Below, piece by piece: positions 19,672-31,300 of a stretch of DNA of 64,000 nt. The translations under genes were made by a program, and so were the position numbers. The notes under the pieces were generated by a model. The model was not told where the DNA came from. It saw only the letters and a list, made by a program, of their open reading frames with translations, and searched no databases. This stretch comes from Lachancea kluyveri NRRL Y-12651 (lineage: Eukaryota > Ascomycota > Saccharomycetes > Saccharomycetales > Saccharomycetaceae): contig CM000694.1 in NCBI GenBank assembly GCA_000149225.2, forward strand, positions 1,303,623-1,367,622, read 5' to 3'. Each line of letters opens with the position of its first letter. The first letter of the stretch is position 1.

Positions 19672-20463
19672 TTATAGCTTCTTGATACCTTCGGCCAGGT
19701 CTTCTTCAACCTCGGCGTCGTCCCCACCGTCCAAACCTTGCTCGAAGATTTGTTTACCGGACAACCTTCCGTTATGTGCATCCAACCTCCTTTGATTGTC
19801 TCTTTCATCCAGTCCCATATCCTTTCTGAATTTGGTTCTCCATGCCAAATACGATTCGGCTGTAACTTTAGTTCCCCGAAATTTCTTTTGCTCTTCTCTT
19901 TCACGATCTAGAAGCTTACGTTCGTGTTCTTTTTCAAGTTCTGTCAACGTATCCTGGAACCAGGCCTCTGAAGTTTCCTTAATATTCGAAATTATCGCAA
20001 AGCACATTTGCATACCTAAAAGCATATCGTCTTCAACCTGACCATCAACTTTTGATAATAGAGTAGGAATGAAATCATCAAAATGGATTTTGTCGGGCAA
20101 ATTCTCCAATGTCGAGACAATTGGATTACCGTGGTCATCATATTCTTGCTCGTCTTCGTTATTATCATCACCGTCTTCTTCCTCGTCACTGTCCTGTTCA
20201 CGCTTAGGCAATTCCTCTGCAGTTATCTCAATCAACGGGGCCACATCGGGATACTCTTCTGGAAACTTGATATCTAGCAACAGGTAGTGATCGTTAGAAA
20301 TTGAATGTTCTGTGAACGTGCTATCCGCAGAAGGCACCAGATCCAGCTTCAGATTGATCTGGAAGTGGATCTTAGGGTACGCTGACGAAACCTGGGTAAG
20401 TTCGTCTGGATAAATGGATTCTAATACTTCCAGTTCCTGAATTTGCTCTTCCTTATAGTCCAT
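19672..20463 (-). CDS. GIR2: Gir2, RWD-domain protein of the Rbg2 complex
   Basis: A 263-residue protein (265 in S. cerevisiae) starting MDYKEEQIQELEVLESIYPDEL. This opening is the RWD domain signature, and the domain runs to about residue 95 with LLLDIKFPEEYPDVAPLIEI. A very acidic segment follows (about 95-115), then a helical C-terminal part with the LAWRTKFRKDMGLDERD block typical of Gir2/DFRP2. Gir2 stabilises the GTPase Rbg2 and binds Gcn1 through its RWD domain, linking it to translation stress. It is divergent from the TIS11 ancestor, with 528 bp between starts. Confidence 0.93.
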   Translation of the reverse strand: MDYKEEQIQELEVLESIYPDELTQVSSAYPKIHFQINLKLDLVPSADSTFTEHSISNDHYLLLDIKFPEEYPDVAPLIEITAEELPKREQDSDEEEDGDDNNEDEQEYDDHGNPIVSTLENLPDKIHFDDFIPTLLSKVDGQVEDDMLLGMQMCFAIISNIKETSEAWFQDTLTELEKEHERKLLDREREEQKKFRGTKVTAESYLAWRTKFRKDMGLDERDNQRRLDAHNGRLSGKQIFEQGLDGGDDAEVEEDLAEGIKKL

Positions 20464-20856
20464 CTCCCCCTTTTTTTAATTCTTAAGCTCAGATACCGCT
20501 CCAAAACTCAATATCGGATTTCCCTCTAATTGCTGAATTTGCTCATTTTACTCGATGATGGAACATTTACCCAAACCAAAGACAAAATTTTTCAATCGCT
20601 ACGGACGGACGATAATACTCGTGTACAATGCTGAAATACATAACGCTGGAAGTAAAGCCACAGTTGATCAATACACGTAAAGACGGCTACAGTAATATCG
20701 TTTATCTGCTAATATACGAGTGCAGTGCAAGTCCAGTCGATGGCTAGAACAATATTGGAAATCTTCTTGCTGTTACCCACCTTAACTGCGCTTGGAGGCA
20801 CTTGTTTGACGTGGTGTACGGATGGGATAATTGGCGCGGCTGAGAAAGTCGAGAGA

Positions 20857-20934
20857 GCACCCAAGCTATAGATAAATACACCCATGAAACATCAAAAAAC
20901 CAGGTGCAAGTAGTCACCAACGGATATATATAAA
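20857..20934 (+). promoter_or_regulatory. TIS11 promoter: Aft1-type iron sites and TATA box
   Basis: GCACCCA at 20857-20863 and TACACCCA at 20877-20884 match the Aft1/Aft2 core RCACCCR, and the second also fits the extended YRCACCCR form. A TATATATAAA box follows at 20925-20934. All lie 58-135 bp upstream of the TIS11 ATG. In S. cerevisiae TIS11 (CTH2) is induced by Aft1/Aft2 on iron loss. The same control here is inferred from the sites. Confidence 0.55.
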
Positions 20935-20991
20935 AGTAAGATATCTTCAAAGCTCAAACAGTTGTAATCACGTAAGGCTACAGACGAACCA

Positions 20992-21849
20992 ATGTCTTCA
21001 AACATGTACAGTTTCCATAACGGTAGCATTTCCTCACAATCCACACATACTTCCTCGATCTTTTCCAACGAGGAAGAGGATTATGACTCAAGGATCAGGG
21101 AAATCGAAGAGTACTACGTGAAGACTTTGTTAAACGAAGATTCTTCCAGTGAATCTGTAAGCAAGCCTCAGCAGCAATACACCCCACAATTCTCGTTCAA
21201 CGATTTCCGTGACTCATTTGGTCAGGTTCAATCCACCGTTCCACATCAGCCGCAACAGCAGCAGCAACAACAACAACCACTGCAATACACAGGTGTTTCC
21301 AAGGAGAAACCTAAAGAGGACTCCCTTGAGGTTGAGATAAACTCTCAGTATCGTCCAACCAACGGCACTTTACCATTGACAAGTGAGAACTTAGAGCTGT
21401 TGCAAAAGCCTTCCTCGGTCCAGGCTTTACCACCCCCACCCTGCTATGAGTCCGTTACTCCAGCGACCAACAATCCATCTCCAGCAGCTGCAACCCAACC
21501 TGTATCCAACGAAAAGGTGAATAGGTCCCTGTATAAAACTGAATTGTGCGAGTCCTTTACCACAAAGGGGTATTGTAAGTATGGGAACAAATGTCAATTT
21601 GCGCATGGCTTACAAGAACTCAAATTTAAAGAACGCAACAACAAATTTAGGACCAAACCATGTGTTAACTGGTCAAAAACAGGATACTGTCGCTATGGCA
21701 AACGCTGTTGCTTCAAGCACGGTGATGATGAAGACATTCAGGTTTACGTGCAAGCTGCTACCGTCTTCAAAAATCCTGGTGAACTAGATGAGTCCCCAAG
21801 AAAGAATACCCATGCTGATGTCAAGGCTTTACAGAAGATAACTTGGTGA
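20992..21849 (+). CDS. TIS11: Tis11/Cth1 family CCCH zinc-finger mRNA-decay protein
   Basis: A 285-residue protein, the same length as S. cerevisiae Tis11 (Cth2). Two tandem CX8CX5CX3H fingers lie at about residues 186-205 (CESFTTKGYCKYGNKCQFAH) and 224-243 (CVNWSKTGYCRYGKRCCFKH), each preceded by the (R/K)YKTEL-like lead-in. The N-terminal half is Ser/Gln-rich with a poly-Gln stretch. The family binds AU-rich elements in 3' UTRs and speeds decay of those mRNAs; in S. cerevisiae this saves iron. It stands for both S. cerevisiae copies, CTH1 (YDR151C) and TIS11 (YLR136C). Length and promoter sites favour TIS11-like behaviour. Confidence 0.9.
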   Translation: MSSNMYSFHNGSISSQSTHTSSIFSNEEEDYDSRIREIEEYYVKTLLNEDSSSESVSKPQQQYTPQFSFNDFRDSFGQVQSTVPHQPQQQQQQQQPLQYTGVSKEKPKEDSLEVEINSQYRPTNGTLPLTSENLELLQKPSSVQALPPPPCYESVTPATNNPSPAAATQPVSNEKVNRSLYKTELCESFTTKGYCKYGNKCQFAHGLQELKFKERNNKFRTKPCVNWSKTGYCRYGKRCCFKHGDDEDIQVYVQAATVFKNPGELDESPRKNTHADVKALQKITW

Positions 21850-22708
21850 GGGCCTTACAGGTAAGGACCGAACAGGAAAAGGAAAAACGCAGCTTGCTTT
21901 CACTCGTTAGTTAAACTATTTATTTATTGGGAAATAAAATGCTCATTTGGCTTTTAGCTCTTTGTTTGTATAATCGGAAGGATATCTTGCTCCTGTGGTT
22001 GATTAGAAATGTTTAGAATAATCAATTTGGCCTAGCACGTAAAATATTTCGTTACAAGTGAAGAGCTGGACTTGCTGGGCGAATAGAAGACTGTAAGCTT
22101 GTGGCTTATTGCAAAAAATATGCAGAGAAAGAAAAATAAAGACCTGGAGAAAAAAAACAATCAACATATGTCTATCAAGAAATCCGCATCAGGACGACTT
22201 GTGGGTCTAGAAGCATCCCATAAGGGAGATCTCTGAAAGCCGAGTTTTACTTCGGTCCCGACCATGATGAGTGCGTCTAGCGTCACGTCTCTTACAAACC
22301 AATTTTCGCCATTTAATCGAGTTGGAAGATTGGCTGTCACTGGACCGGTCCCATTGTACTTACTGGTTTCAAGTATCATATGCTAGACCATTCTCGTCAC
22401 TGAACGTGGCATCTGCTGCTCTACACTACGGCTACCAGAGAATGTCCCATATATTCTGTAAGCGAGAGTTTCTTTCATTATTGGAAGTAAAAGGTTTGGT
22501 TAACCAAAGTACTGAACATGTGAGCTTTGCAATAAGAAATTACCGGCCGTCTAAATGTAAAAAAAAAAAGTCACTTTAATAGTACAAATTCGTTGTAACT
22601 AAAGAAAAAAGTATAGAATTTCAAACAGTTTTCTTATCGTCTATCGTTTTAGCAGCTTGAAATGAAAACAAAATGGGAAAAAGAAAAAGAGAAATAAGAA
22701 CGTAGATT
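21850..22708. other. Intergenic stretch between TIS11 and the M28 peptidase
   Basis: About 860 bp. The left part is the TIS11 3' region. The only coding-like element is a 72-codon minus-strand frame at 22161-22379, listed separately. No tRNA, LTR or clear snoRNA box pair was recognised. Confidence 0.5.
22161..22379 (-). CDS. Doubtful 72-residue open frame, unknown
   Basis: Starts at a real ATG, ends at TGA and is not low-complexity (for example ENWFVRDVTLDALIMVGTEVKLGF). I do not recognise it. It uses several codons that are rare in yeast (CGA, CTC, GGG), which argues against strong expression. It could be a chance frame, a decayed gene, or overlap a non-coding RNA. No neighbour suggests a role. 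Confidence 0.15.
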   Translation of the reverse strand: MILETSKYNGTGPVTANLPTRLNGENWFVRDVTLDALIMVGTEVKLGFQRSPLWDASRPTSRPDADFLIDIC

Positions 22709-25039
22709 TTAGTATCCAGTATACGCCTCGGCAAGATCCTTGACAACAGTACGAATAGCTTTAACCCATTTAACACATTCAATTACATCTTTGTCGTCGA
22801 TTGCCTCTTTCAACCCAGGAAGTGCGAATCCTTTGTAGCCGGTGTCTCTTCCAGAAGCGTAGACAATGTGCTTAAACCACGGTCTACCTTTCAAACCCTT
22901 TTTTGAAATAAAGTTTCTTTCAAAGTATCTCATTTTGTAATTGATGCCTTTGATCCTGAAGTGCAAAGCAATACGTCTCCAAAATGGAAGCGACATAGAA
23001 TTATCCCATTGTGTCTGCAAAGCGTTACTTGCGTTGTCAAATAGTGTAGCATTGCCTTGCAGACTAGACAGCCATTCTTCTGTGTTTTCGATGGCGTTGG
23101 ACAGATTACCCAATTTTTTACTAACCGTAACGTTCAACCATTCGCTTGGAACTTGTTCGACCAATTCGGTGAAGTATCCAGTAAGTTCATTGGCATAATC
23201 TGATATCTTGGTGTCGATAACTTTCCGCTCGGATAGCTTTAATGCCACGATACCCAAATATTTGGCCAACGCCGAGTGTAATTTGAAACCTGGATCCGCT
23301 ACAGTGCTCATCCAGTGCCACGAATCGTAGTTGGAGTGATAGTGATACACTGGGTCCTTAGCAGAGTTACCAAAACCCATATCGACAGCTGGAATACCCA
23401 AGTGTTCCAAAAATACTGTGTAGTCTGAGCCACTTCCCAAGATGCCAAACTTTTGGGAGTGTCCAAAATAATGTTCAAACAAAGTACCACCAAGAGGATA
23501 TTCAACCAGTTTCAAAGCCTCGGTTAATACGTTGTTCAAAAACGGAGAGGACTTGATGTTCAAGCTTTTACCACTAACAGAAACATCGACATTTAAGTAG
23601 GCCAGACAATTTGATTGTAGGTCCTTTGAATACTTTTCACCATATTCCGTAGAACCCAATAACCCATACTCCTCACCATCCCAAGAAGCAAATATAATAG
23701 TTCTCTTTGGCCTCCAACCTTGCAAGGTCAGCTCGTGGAAGCCACGTATTATCTCTAACATGGAAGATGATCCACTGTTTGGATCAGAAGCACCACCCTT
23801 AATCCATGCGTCCCTATGATTGCCAATTAAAATATAGCCTTCTCCAGGTTCCGTACCAGTTAGGTTACCGTAAACATTATAGATAGGAGTGATATCATAA
23901 GACTGGTTGTTGTATAAATTCAAAGAATAGTCAGGATTTGGACCAGTCCAATAGTTGAAGCCTGGTAGACCGCCAATCCATTTCTCACCTCCGATAGCGG
24001 ACGCATTAAAACCGTGGCCATTCAATTGTTTCAAAATTGGTTTGACTTCTCTGAAGGAAATTGGTAAACTTGGAATCTTTGGGATGCTTTTGTATGGATC
24101 CGTGCGAACAACATCTCCTTGAGATGGTACACCTGGTGTAGTTGGGTCACCTGGCATTTGGCTCAAGAATTGCACAGAGCCCCTTTGAATAGAAGATGGA
24201 TTCCTTGCAGGTCCAGCAGGGTAAGGCTTGTCTCCTTTAGACTCCTGGAAATAATCGTCGCCAGGATCTGAGTATATCAACACACCAGCACAACCTGCCT
24301 CCTGCGCAAACTTGACCTTCAAACCTCTGAAGATTGCACCATATCTAACAATGGCAATTTTATCGGTAAAATCAACCCCCAAGCTGGTTAGCAATTCGAA
24401 GTCCTCCTTAGTGCCGTAGTTAACGTACACATATTGTCCAGTGACATTACCTGATGCACTATAACCATGGAATGCTGGTACTAGGTCATCGCCACCAGTA
24501 GTTGGATCGTCTTTCAAAACGTCTTCTGCCAACGTAGCCCTGTAAGCTACAGAAGTGCCATTTTTCCCATCTCTGAGCAGAGTTAAGCCAGTTTCTACTG
24601 GATAGTTCAAATAAACGTCAAAGGCCTCAATTTCAGTGCTCAAGCCGTACTCAGTAAACTTTTCAGCAGTCCAATTAACTAACTTCAAGCCTTGGCCAGC
24701 CAAATGTGGCACAGAAGTATATTCTTTAGACCAGTTCCCAGCGTAGTTGGTTTCCAAAGCCTTCAAAAAAGCGGTTTCTTCAGTACTAGGAATTCCTGGA
24801 ACAGCACTACTAGCAACGTTCCAACTCGTATAACCAAAGTTGAATACATTATTCAAAGAGGAAGAGCACATTAGCGAAGTCAACGCTCCAAAGAAAATGA
24901 TTAAGGTGCACACACATTTTAAAAAGGTTCTAATACCTTTCTGTTGTTTCCGTCTCTGCTCTGCTGCAATGACTAAAGACTCACAATCCCTGTTCTTGGA
25001 CAGTAAGTCGTTCTCGTCTCCCTTCAATTTAATAGCCAT
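22709..25039 (-). CDS. M28 metallopeptidase of the Vps70/glutamate carboxypeptidase II type
   Basis: A 776-residue type II membrane protein. A short cytoplasmic end with basic residues precedes one membrane span (about residues 40-60, TLIIFFGALTSLM). The lumenal or outer part has a PA domain (about 190-270), an M28 peptidase domain (about 395-620) and a transferrin-receptor-like dimerisation domain to the end. All zinc ligands and the catalytic base of glutamate carboxypeptidase II have counterparts: H408 (GNHRDAW), D419 (SDPNSG), E456 and E457 (WDGEEYG), D485 and H568. It is therefore probably an active enzyme. S. cerevisiae relatives are Vps70 (vacuolar sorting) and Tre1/Tre2; Vps70 is my best guess. 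No such gene lies at the matching S. cerevisiae loci. Confidence 0.85.
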   Translation of the reverse strand: MAIKLKGDENDLLSKNRDCESLVIAAEQRRKQQKGIRTFLKCVCTLIIFFGALTSLMCSSSLNNVFNFGYTSWNVASSAVPGIPSTEETAFLKALETNYAGNWSKEYTSVPHLAGQGLKLVNWTAEKFTEYGLSTEIEAFDVYLNYPVETGLTLLRDGKNGTSVAYRATLAEDVLKDDPTTGGDDLVPAFHGYSASGNVTGQYVYVNYGTKEDFELLTSLGVDFTDKIAIVRYGAIFRGLKVKFAQEAGCAGVLIYSDPGDDYFQESKGDKPYPAGPARNPSSIQRGSVQFLSQMPGDPTTPGVPSQGDVVRTDPYKSIPKIPSLPISFREVKPILKQLNGHGFNASAIGGEKWIGGLPGFNYWTGPNPDYSLNLYNNQSYDITPIYNVYGNLTGTEPGEGYILIGNHRDAWIKGGASDPNSGSSSMLEIIRGFHELTLQGWRPKRTIIFASWDGEEYGLLGSTEYGEKYSKDLQSNCLAYLNVDVSVSGKSLNIKSSPFLNNVLTEALKLVEYPLGGTLFEHYFGHSQKFGILGSGSDYTVFLEHLGIPAVDMGFGNSAKDPVYHYHSNYDSWHWMSTVADPGFKLHSALAKYLGIVALKLSERKVIDTKISDYANELTGYFTELVEQVPSEWLNVTVSKKLGNLSNAIENTEEWLSSLQGNATLFDNASNALQTQWDNSMSLPFWRRIALHFRIKGINYKMRYFERNFISKKGLKGRPWFKHIVYASGRDTGYKGFALPGLKEAIDDKDVIECVKWVKAIRTVVKDLAEAYTGY

Positions 25040-25360
25040 ACCGTAATAGGAGATTGGCTGGGCAAATTTTTCTTGCTTAGGAGAAAGAATAAATACATTT
25101 TAGTTACGTCTCTTCTCGAAGGGGGTTTCTCTCTTTTATATCAATCGATAAGTGTGGCTGCTGATTTCCTAAAACAGAAATAAACTTCCTGTTTTGGAAA
25201 TATGAACGCCCTGAAACGGTTATATCCGCGATGAAAGAAAACAAATCTTGACTGATAGGGCCGTCTCAATAGACAGCTTCCGTCTCCGTCGCACTTCGCC
25301 ATCTAGAATTTTCAACAGCAAAAATGTGTTATCAGTAATTATTATTTTACATAGTTATCT
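25040..25360. other. Intergenic: M28 peptidase promoter and NUM1 3' end
   Basis: About 320 bp between two minus-strand genes. It must hold the promoter of the peptidase gene, with a CTTTTATATC TATA-like block near 25133, and the NUM1 terminator. Nothing else is recognised. Confidence 0.5.
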
Positions 25361-28300
25361 TTACCTTAGTGACCGTGCTGAACCGGATTTTTCCACCTTT
25401 GATGAGCCTGAAGAAGCATGCCTGGTAGAGGATAGCCTCTGGTTGGTGGTTTTAGCCGTTTCCCCTGGCAACCGGTAAATCCTACCGGTATATGCGTCAT
25501 CAGTTGCACCAGTATCAGTCAGGTCAATTCCGTCCATATTTCTTTGAATCAGGTAACGTAAGGAGTTGAACCAAATATTGTGACGCTGTCTCGTTGGGCA
25601 GGTGAATTTCACTGATCTTGTCTCTGTCTTAACGAGAATACTCTTGTGGTATAAACCAGTCGGATAAGGGTTAGGGTCGTTAATACTTTCAACGCCTAGA
25701 ATAGCCGCAGCTCTAGTCTTATTACTGGCAGGGTTGTCTAACACAGGGTTACAGGTAGACCAATACAAAGTCAATGTGTAAGGATGAACCCAGAAGTATC
25801 TTTCGTGACGGGCCCCAGACACAGTACTGAATGGACCCAAGCGACGATAGTATTTGTACAAATACTCACCAATGACAGTTTGCGTCAACGCTGGAATAAT
25901 ACTAGGCTCGCTCAAGGATGCCATGGTTGCCAAAGATATTCCCGCATCAAATGAGCTACTCCTCAGGTGCGCCATATCTGCATCTGTCCCTTGTGGAATA
26001 GCTCTACTCAAAGAAGAAGAGCGCGAGTGCCCGCGGGATCTGGATTGTTGTTGCTGATGCTCGAATTCGCTATAAACTGCAGATGCAGCTGCTTCAGCCA
26101 AGCTTCTCCTCGTGTTGGTCTCGGCTGACATGACGGAACGGTTAGTACTTTGTTTGGTAGTCCTTGAATGTGCGCGATAAATGGTCGATGCCTGCGCATT
26201 ATTAAAATCGTAGTCCTTTTTGATATTCAAACCAACCTGGAACCCACGCTTACGGGCTTCTGCTTGTAATTCATCATCAGTAATTTTTTCCCATGATTCC
26301 TGTTCCTTGGACAATAACTTGTTGTAGTAAGTGATCGGTAAGACGACAACGTTACTAACATCTGGAGTGCTAGCAACGGATGTTGCAACAAAAGCGCTTT
26401 CTGGAATGCATAAAAGTCCAAACCTCTTGGCTGCTGTATATAGTTCTTTGATCTCACCCCGACTGTCTGTGAAATCAAAGTTGTCACCTTCAGATTCTTC
26501 ATCATCGTAGTCATCGTCATCATCATCGTCGGCATCCAATGCACTTATATGTGATTGCTTCTTTAAACGTTTGTACTCTTTGATGTCAATAGCGATAAGG
26601 TCAAAAAACCCTGCGTTCTCCACAATTTGCTCTCTACTAAAGGTTGGGTTTTCCAGCTCTTTTTTTATTTGTTCAAATTGCTCTTTCTGGATTGGCACCA
26701 GCCCAAATTCAGCAGATTTCATCATAATATCATCTTGTGTTAAGTTACGCCCACCGGCTGCAAGTTCTTCCTTAATTTTTTCAAATTGTTCATTTCCCAA
26801 TGCAACTAGACCATATTCGTGTGCTCTTTCGATAACTTCTTCCTTGGCTAGCACGCCATCGGTGAACTGCTCTCCAATTTCTAGTAGGTGATCATATTCA
26901 TCTTTATCAACCAAGATCATATCGAAATCTTTAGCCTTTTCTTTGAGGTCTCCTATTTCCAACGGTTTGGTGAGCTCGGCATGTTCAAAAGTGGACAAGG
27001 TCACCATGCCACGATCACCGGCATTATTGATGACAACATCTTTTGTAATAGCAGAAACGGAAGTCGAAGATGTAACATCCTTAGAGTCGGTCTTCTGTTC
27101 CTGTAATTTTTGATACTCATCAGTTGGCAAGATAGTTATACCATGATCTTTGGCAAAAGATTTGACTTTCTCCTCATCAACAATAGTTGATTGACTGAGG
27201 AGATTTTCATACTCATCTTTTTCAATTGCAACGAAGTTCAACTGCCGAGCTCTATCCTTGATATTACCTTTGCATAATTTTTCAGCAAGGAAAACGCTTT
27301 CCATCTCCAAATAGTCATCCTTAGGTAAAACCGATAAGTCAAATCTTGAAGCTTCTTTCAGAATGGCTTCCTTGGTAAAAAATGCACCTGATTTCAAATA
27401 ATGCAAATTTCCTTCCAACTCCTTTAGTCTGCTGATTTCAATAGCATCCATATCTCTCTCGGCTAAGTACTTCTCAACATCCTGCTGCCTAATGGGTTGA
27501 TCAACAGTGTGTTTGAGTTGTTCAAAAACATCTTTCTCGACGACGACCATACAGAACTCCTCAGCACATGCCTCTAACTTTTCTCTTGTAAATGGCTCAT
27601 TCTTCAACCTTTCGTAGTCCTTGTATTGATTGTTAGTGACAAGGGTCATACCAATTTTTCTAGCTCTTTCAGCAATTACAGTTTCATCCCAGCTACTAGT
27701 ATGACTCTCAGCATCACTATCTCCAAAATTGTCTAGTTCTGGCAGAGCAGTATGATCTGATTGATCATTTTCATTAGTTTCCTCCCCGATTTGTGAGTCA
27801 ATCGGGTGAGAATCACTTGTTGAGGCGACCAAAACGTAGCCTATCTCAGCGGCACGTTTCTGTAGTTCTTGTAAAGTTGTCTCATTCAAAACAGGTTCAT
27901 CACGGATGGTAGAAGTATGGGAAGCAACGTCATCCAGGTTACTGTCTACATCATCTGCATTGCTATCCAATGTGTCTGGGTATCGAGTCGAGCCAGTAAT
28001 GATGCTAACAGAAGATCTGTTACTTACAGAAAAGCCATCGACAGATTGGAGAGCATCGAAGTACTCTGACTCATTTGTTGATGTTGAGCTAACAGTAAGA
28101 ATTGAGCTATTTTCATTATGGAAAATCAATTGTTGCCCTGTGCTTGCAGCCCTTCTAATAGGGGTAGGGGAGCCGACAGGATCTGTGTTGACAGGGACCA
28201 ATTTCAGGTTGAGACGGGATGCATAGTCTGACAAATCTTCATAGGCAATAGAATCCCTATAATTCTTCTTCTTCAACAAAGCTCTATACTCGTCGATAGG

Positions 28301-31300
28301 CAGAACCGTCAATTCAAATTCTTTAGCACCATTATAAACGTCCGTTTTGGTTAAAACGTGGTTCTTTTGATTTTCTAGCAGTGTTTTGTATTCGTCTAAT
28401 GACAAAGTAACGAAACCTAATGACTTGACAGAGCTCAAAAGCTTTTCTTTTTGTTGAGCATTCTCCTGGCGGATTACGTGTTCAAAGTATTCTTTGCTTG
28501 CTAAAACTTTTGAAGAGTTTGGGGATGAAGTAACATTTATCTTATTCTTTACCTCTTCCAGTAAGTTATTATATTTCTCCGCAGGCACCACAACTAGGCC
28601 AAGCTTACCAGCCATGCATTCTACATCACTCTTGCTAAAGTTTTCTCTTTTGGCAAGTAAATCGTCGTATTCTTTGACTTTTAGAAGCTTTAGTCCTAGC
28701 GTGGCAGATGTCTTAATCAACGTTTCTTCGTCAGGCGCCTCGGCTCTAGCAACCGTTAGATCATATTTCTCCCGAGGAACAACAACAAGGCCAAAGTCGA
28801 GAGCGTATGTCCTAATCTCTTCTTCATCCGGTGTCCTTGTCAGTTCCTCATACTTGTTTAGTGGAATCGGTTTCAAGGAAAACTTCTCACACAAGCTCAT
28901 CACTTCCTCTTGAGTAATGTTTTCAATACTACAATCCAATAGAGATTTGTAGCTGTCTGCTGAAAGAAGCACGTATCCTTGCTCCTTTACCCGAGACTCT
29001 AGTGAACTGAAAGATGGGTTTTTAAAATTCTCTAATTCATCTAAGGAGACAACGGCATGGCCGAGTCTTTCAGCTGCTTTTTCAACCTCATCAAGCGTTG
29101 GTTTATTTATCTTTTCAATCAAAGAGTGGTAGTCGAGTGATCGTATTGGTACATAGTCCATATCTTTTAACTTTGTTTCGATATATTCCATAGAGGGATG
29201 CTCCACCATTTCCTGCAAAGATTTAAGATTCTCAGACTGGATTAATACGAAATTTTTGGATGATGCGGATTTTTCGACTTTATCCCAGGATGGGAGCTCT
29301 ACAGACTTCTTAAGTGTATCGAGCTCATCAGTATTTATCAATGTTTTGTTGTATAATGCTGAGTGTTTCATTAAGAAATCTTCTGGTGGCTCTTTAGTAA
29401 AGTGGTCTATCTCTTCCCATTCGGTCCTATCAATCACAATTTTATTAAATACCTTAGCCTTTTCTTGCAGAAAGCTAACAGGAGGTGATTCAAAAATCGC
29501 CTTATAGTCACTGAGCAATTCCTTGTCGACCAAAGCCTTGGCCTTTTCCGATGCTTTCTCTCCCAAATAATCAATAGACGGTTCTTTGATCGAACTCTCC
29601 AGAGAATTAACATATTTAGTTGAAATAACCGAATATTCTTTTTCTTTAGCTTTTGTCTCGATAAAGTCAAATGGAGGATCATTAAAATGTGTTTTCAAGG
29701 TTTGGTACTCATCTTCAGAGAGCACTGTGTACCCCAGCTTTTTCGCATTTTCATGAAGAAATTCCAACGAAGGATCTTTGAGAAGCTTAAAAGTTTTTTC
29801 GTGTTCCTCTTTCTCAAGTAAAACGTAGCCGTTTTTAGCACATTTAGACTTTAAATAGTCTATAGTTGGACTTTCGATCTCTGCCAATTGTTTTCCATCA
29901 ATCAGTATTTTAGCATAAATCTGCGCCTTCTCTGACAAGTATTCTAGAGTTGGAGTTTCAATACAAGTCAACTGTTTCTCGAGTTCCTGAACATCAACTA
30001 AAACCTTATCATATGCATGAGCCTTTTCTGATAGAAATTGCAGATCTGGATTATGCAAGGCTGCTGACATGCAATCATATTCATTTTCATCGACGAGTTT
30101 TTTACCAAAAGTGGCTGCTCTCTCTGTAATAAGTTCCAAGGAAGGAGATTGGGCTTTTTCGACAGTTTCATTATACTGTGACTGATCGACGACTGTCTTT
30201 CCGTACCGTTTGGCTTTTTCAGAGATGAAGTCTACTTGAGGATCACTAACAGTATCTAGAAGCTTTTCATAATCGGTTTTGGGAATAATTACCTCACCAA
30301 GTGCATTCACCTTTTGTGTCAAATACTCATGTCCCGGATCATCGATTTGTGACTGTAATTCGGCAAATTTGCTTACTGGTAAAACAGTGCAGTCAGCTTT
30401 TTCAGCTAGTTGCGATAAAGACTCTAAATCTGGGCGTTCCAATGCAGATAATTGTTGCTTATACAAAACCTCATCAATAAGGATCTTTTGGTACCTTGTA
30501 GCCTTTTCATGTAGATAATCTTCGCTCGGTTGCTCGCATTGCTTTCTCATTTCCGATAATTCTGCTGCAGGTATCAATGAATAATTGATTTTGGAAGCCA
30601 AAGAAGATAGACTTACAACATCTGGATTCTGTATTATCGCTTTCTGCTTATTAAAAACTTCCTTGTCGACAAGAATTTTTTGGTTCAGAGAAGCTTTTTC
30701 ATGCAAGTACTCAATGTTAGGCTGATTAATTTGCCTTACCAGTTCTTCATGTTCTGAAACTGGTAAAATAGAGTAATCTATTTTGGCAGCTAATTCAGAC
30801 AAGTGATGGTAATCCGGTTCATTCAATTTAGATTTTTGCAGTTCATAAACTTCTTTGTCAACTAAAATCTTGCCATACAGCGCGGCCTTTTCAGAAATAT
30901 ATTCTTCACTGGGGGTTTCAAGCTTTCTCTTCATTACATCAAGTTCTTTTTGAGAAACTATGATACATGAATATTTCTTAACTTTTTCGGAAAGTAGCTC
31001 CATGGAAGGGTTCTCTAAGGATTCAGTAATAGTACGATACTCGGAAGTGGAAATGATGTTATAACCAAGTTTTTTTGCAGATTGGTTAACAAACTCGATG
31101 CTAGGTTCATCGATCTTTTTTATCATGGCTTCGTATTCGTCTTCTGCAACTAAAGTCATGTGCGAATTAGATGCCTTGGCCACTAGTTCCTCATGTGTCG
31201 GAAATTCAAGAGCTCTGGTTAATTCTTCATACTCATCTTGACTTACAATTTTCCGACCAATTGAATTGGCTTTTGAACTCAAATAGGCCAATGATGGGTT

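Noticed and set aside
22263-22403. Possible C/D-box snoRNA (ATGATGA then CTGA)
   Set aside because: The boxes are there, but the terminal stem is weak and no guide complementarity could be tested by eye.
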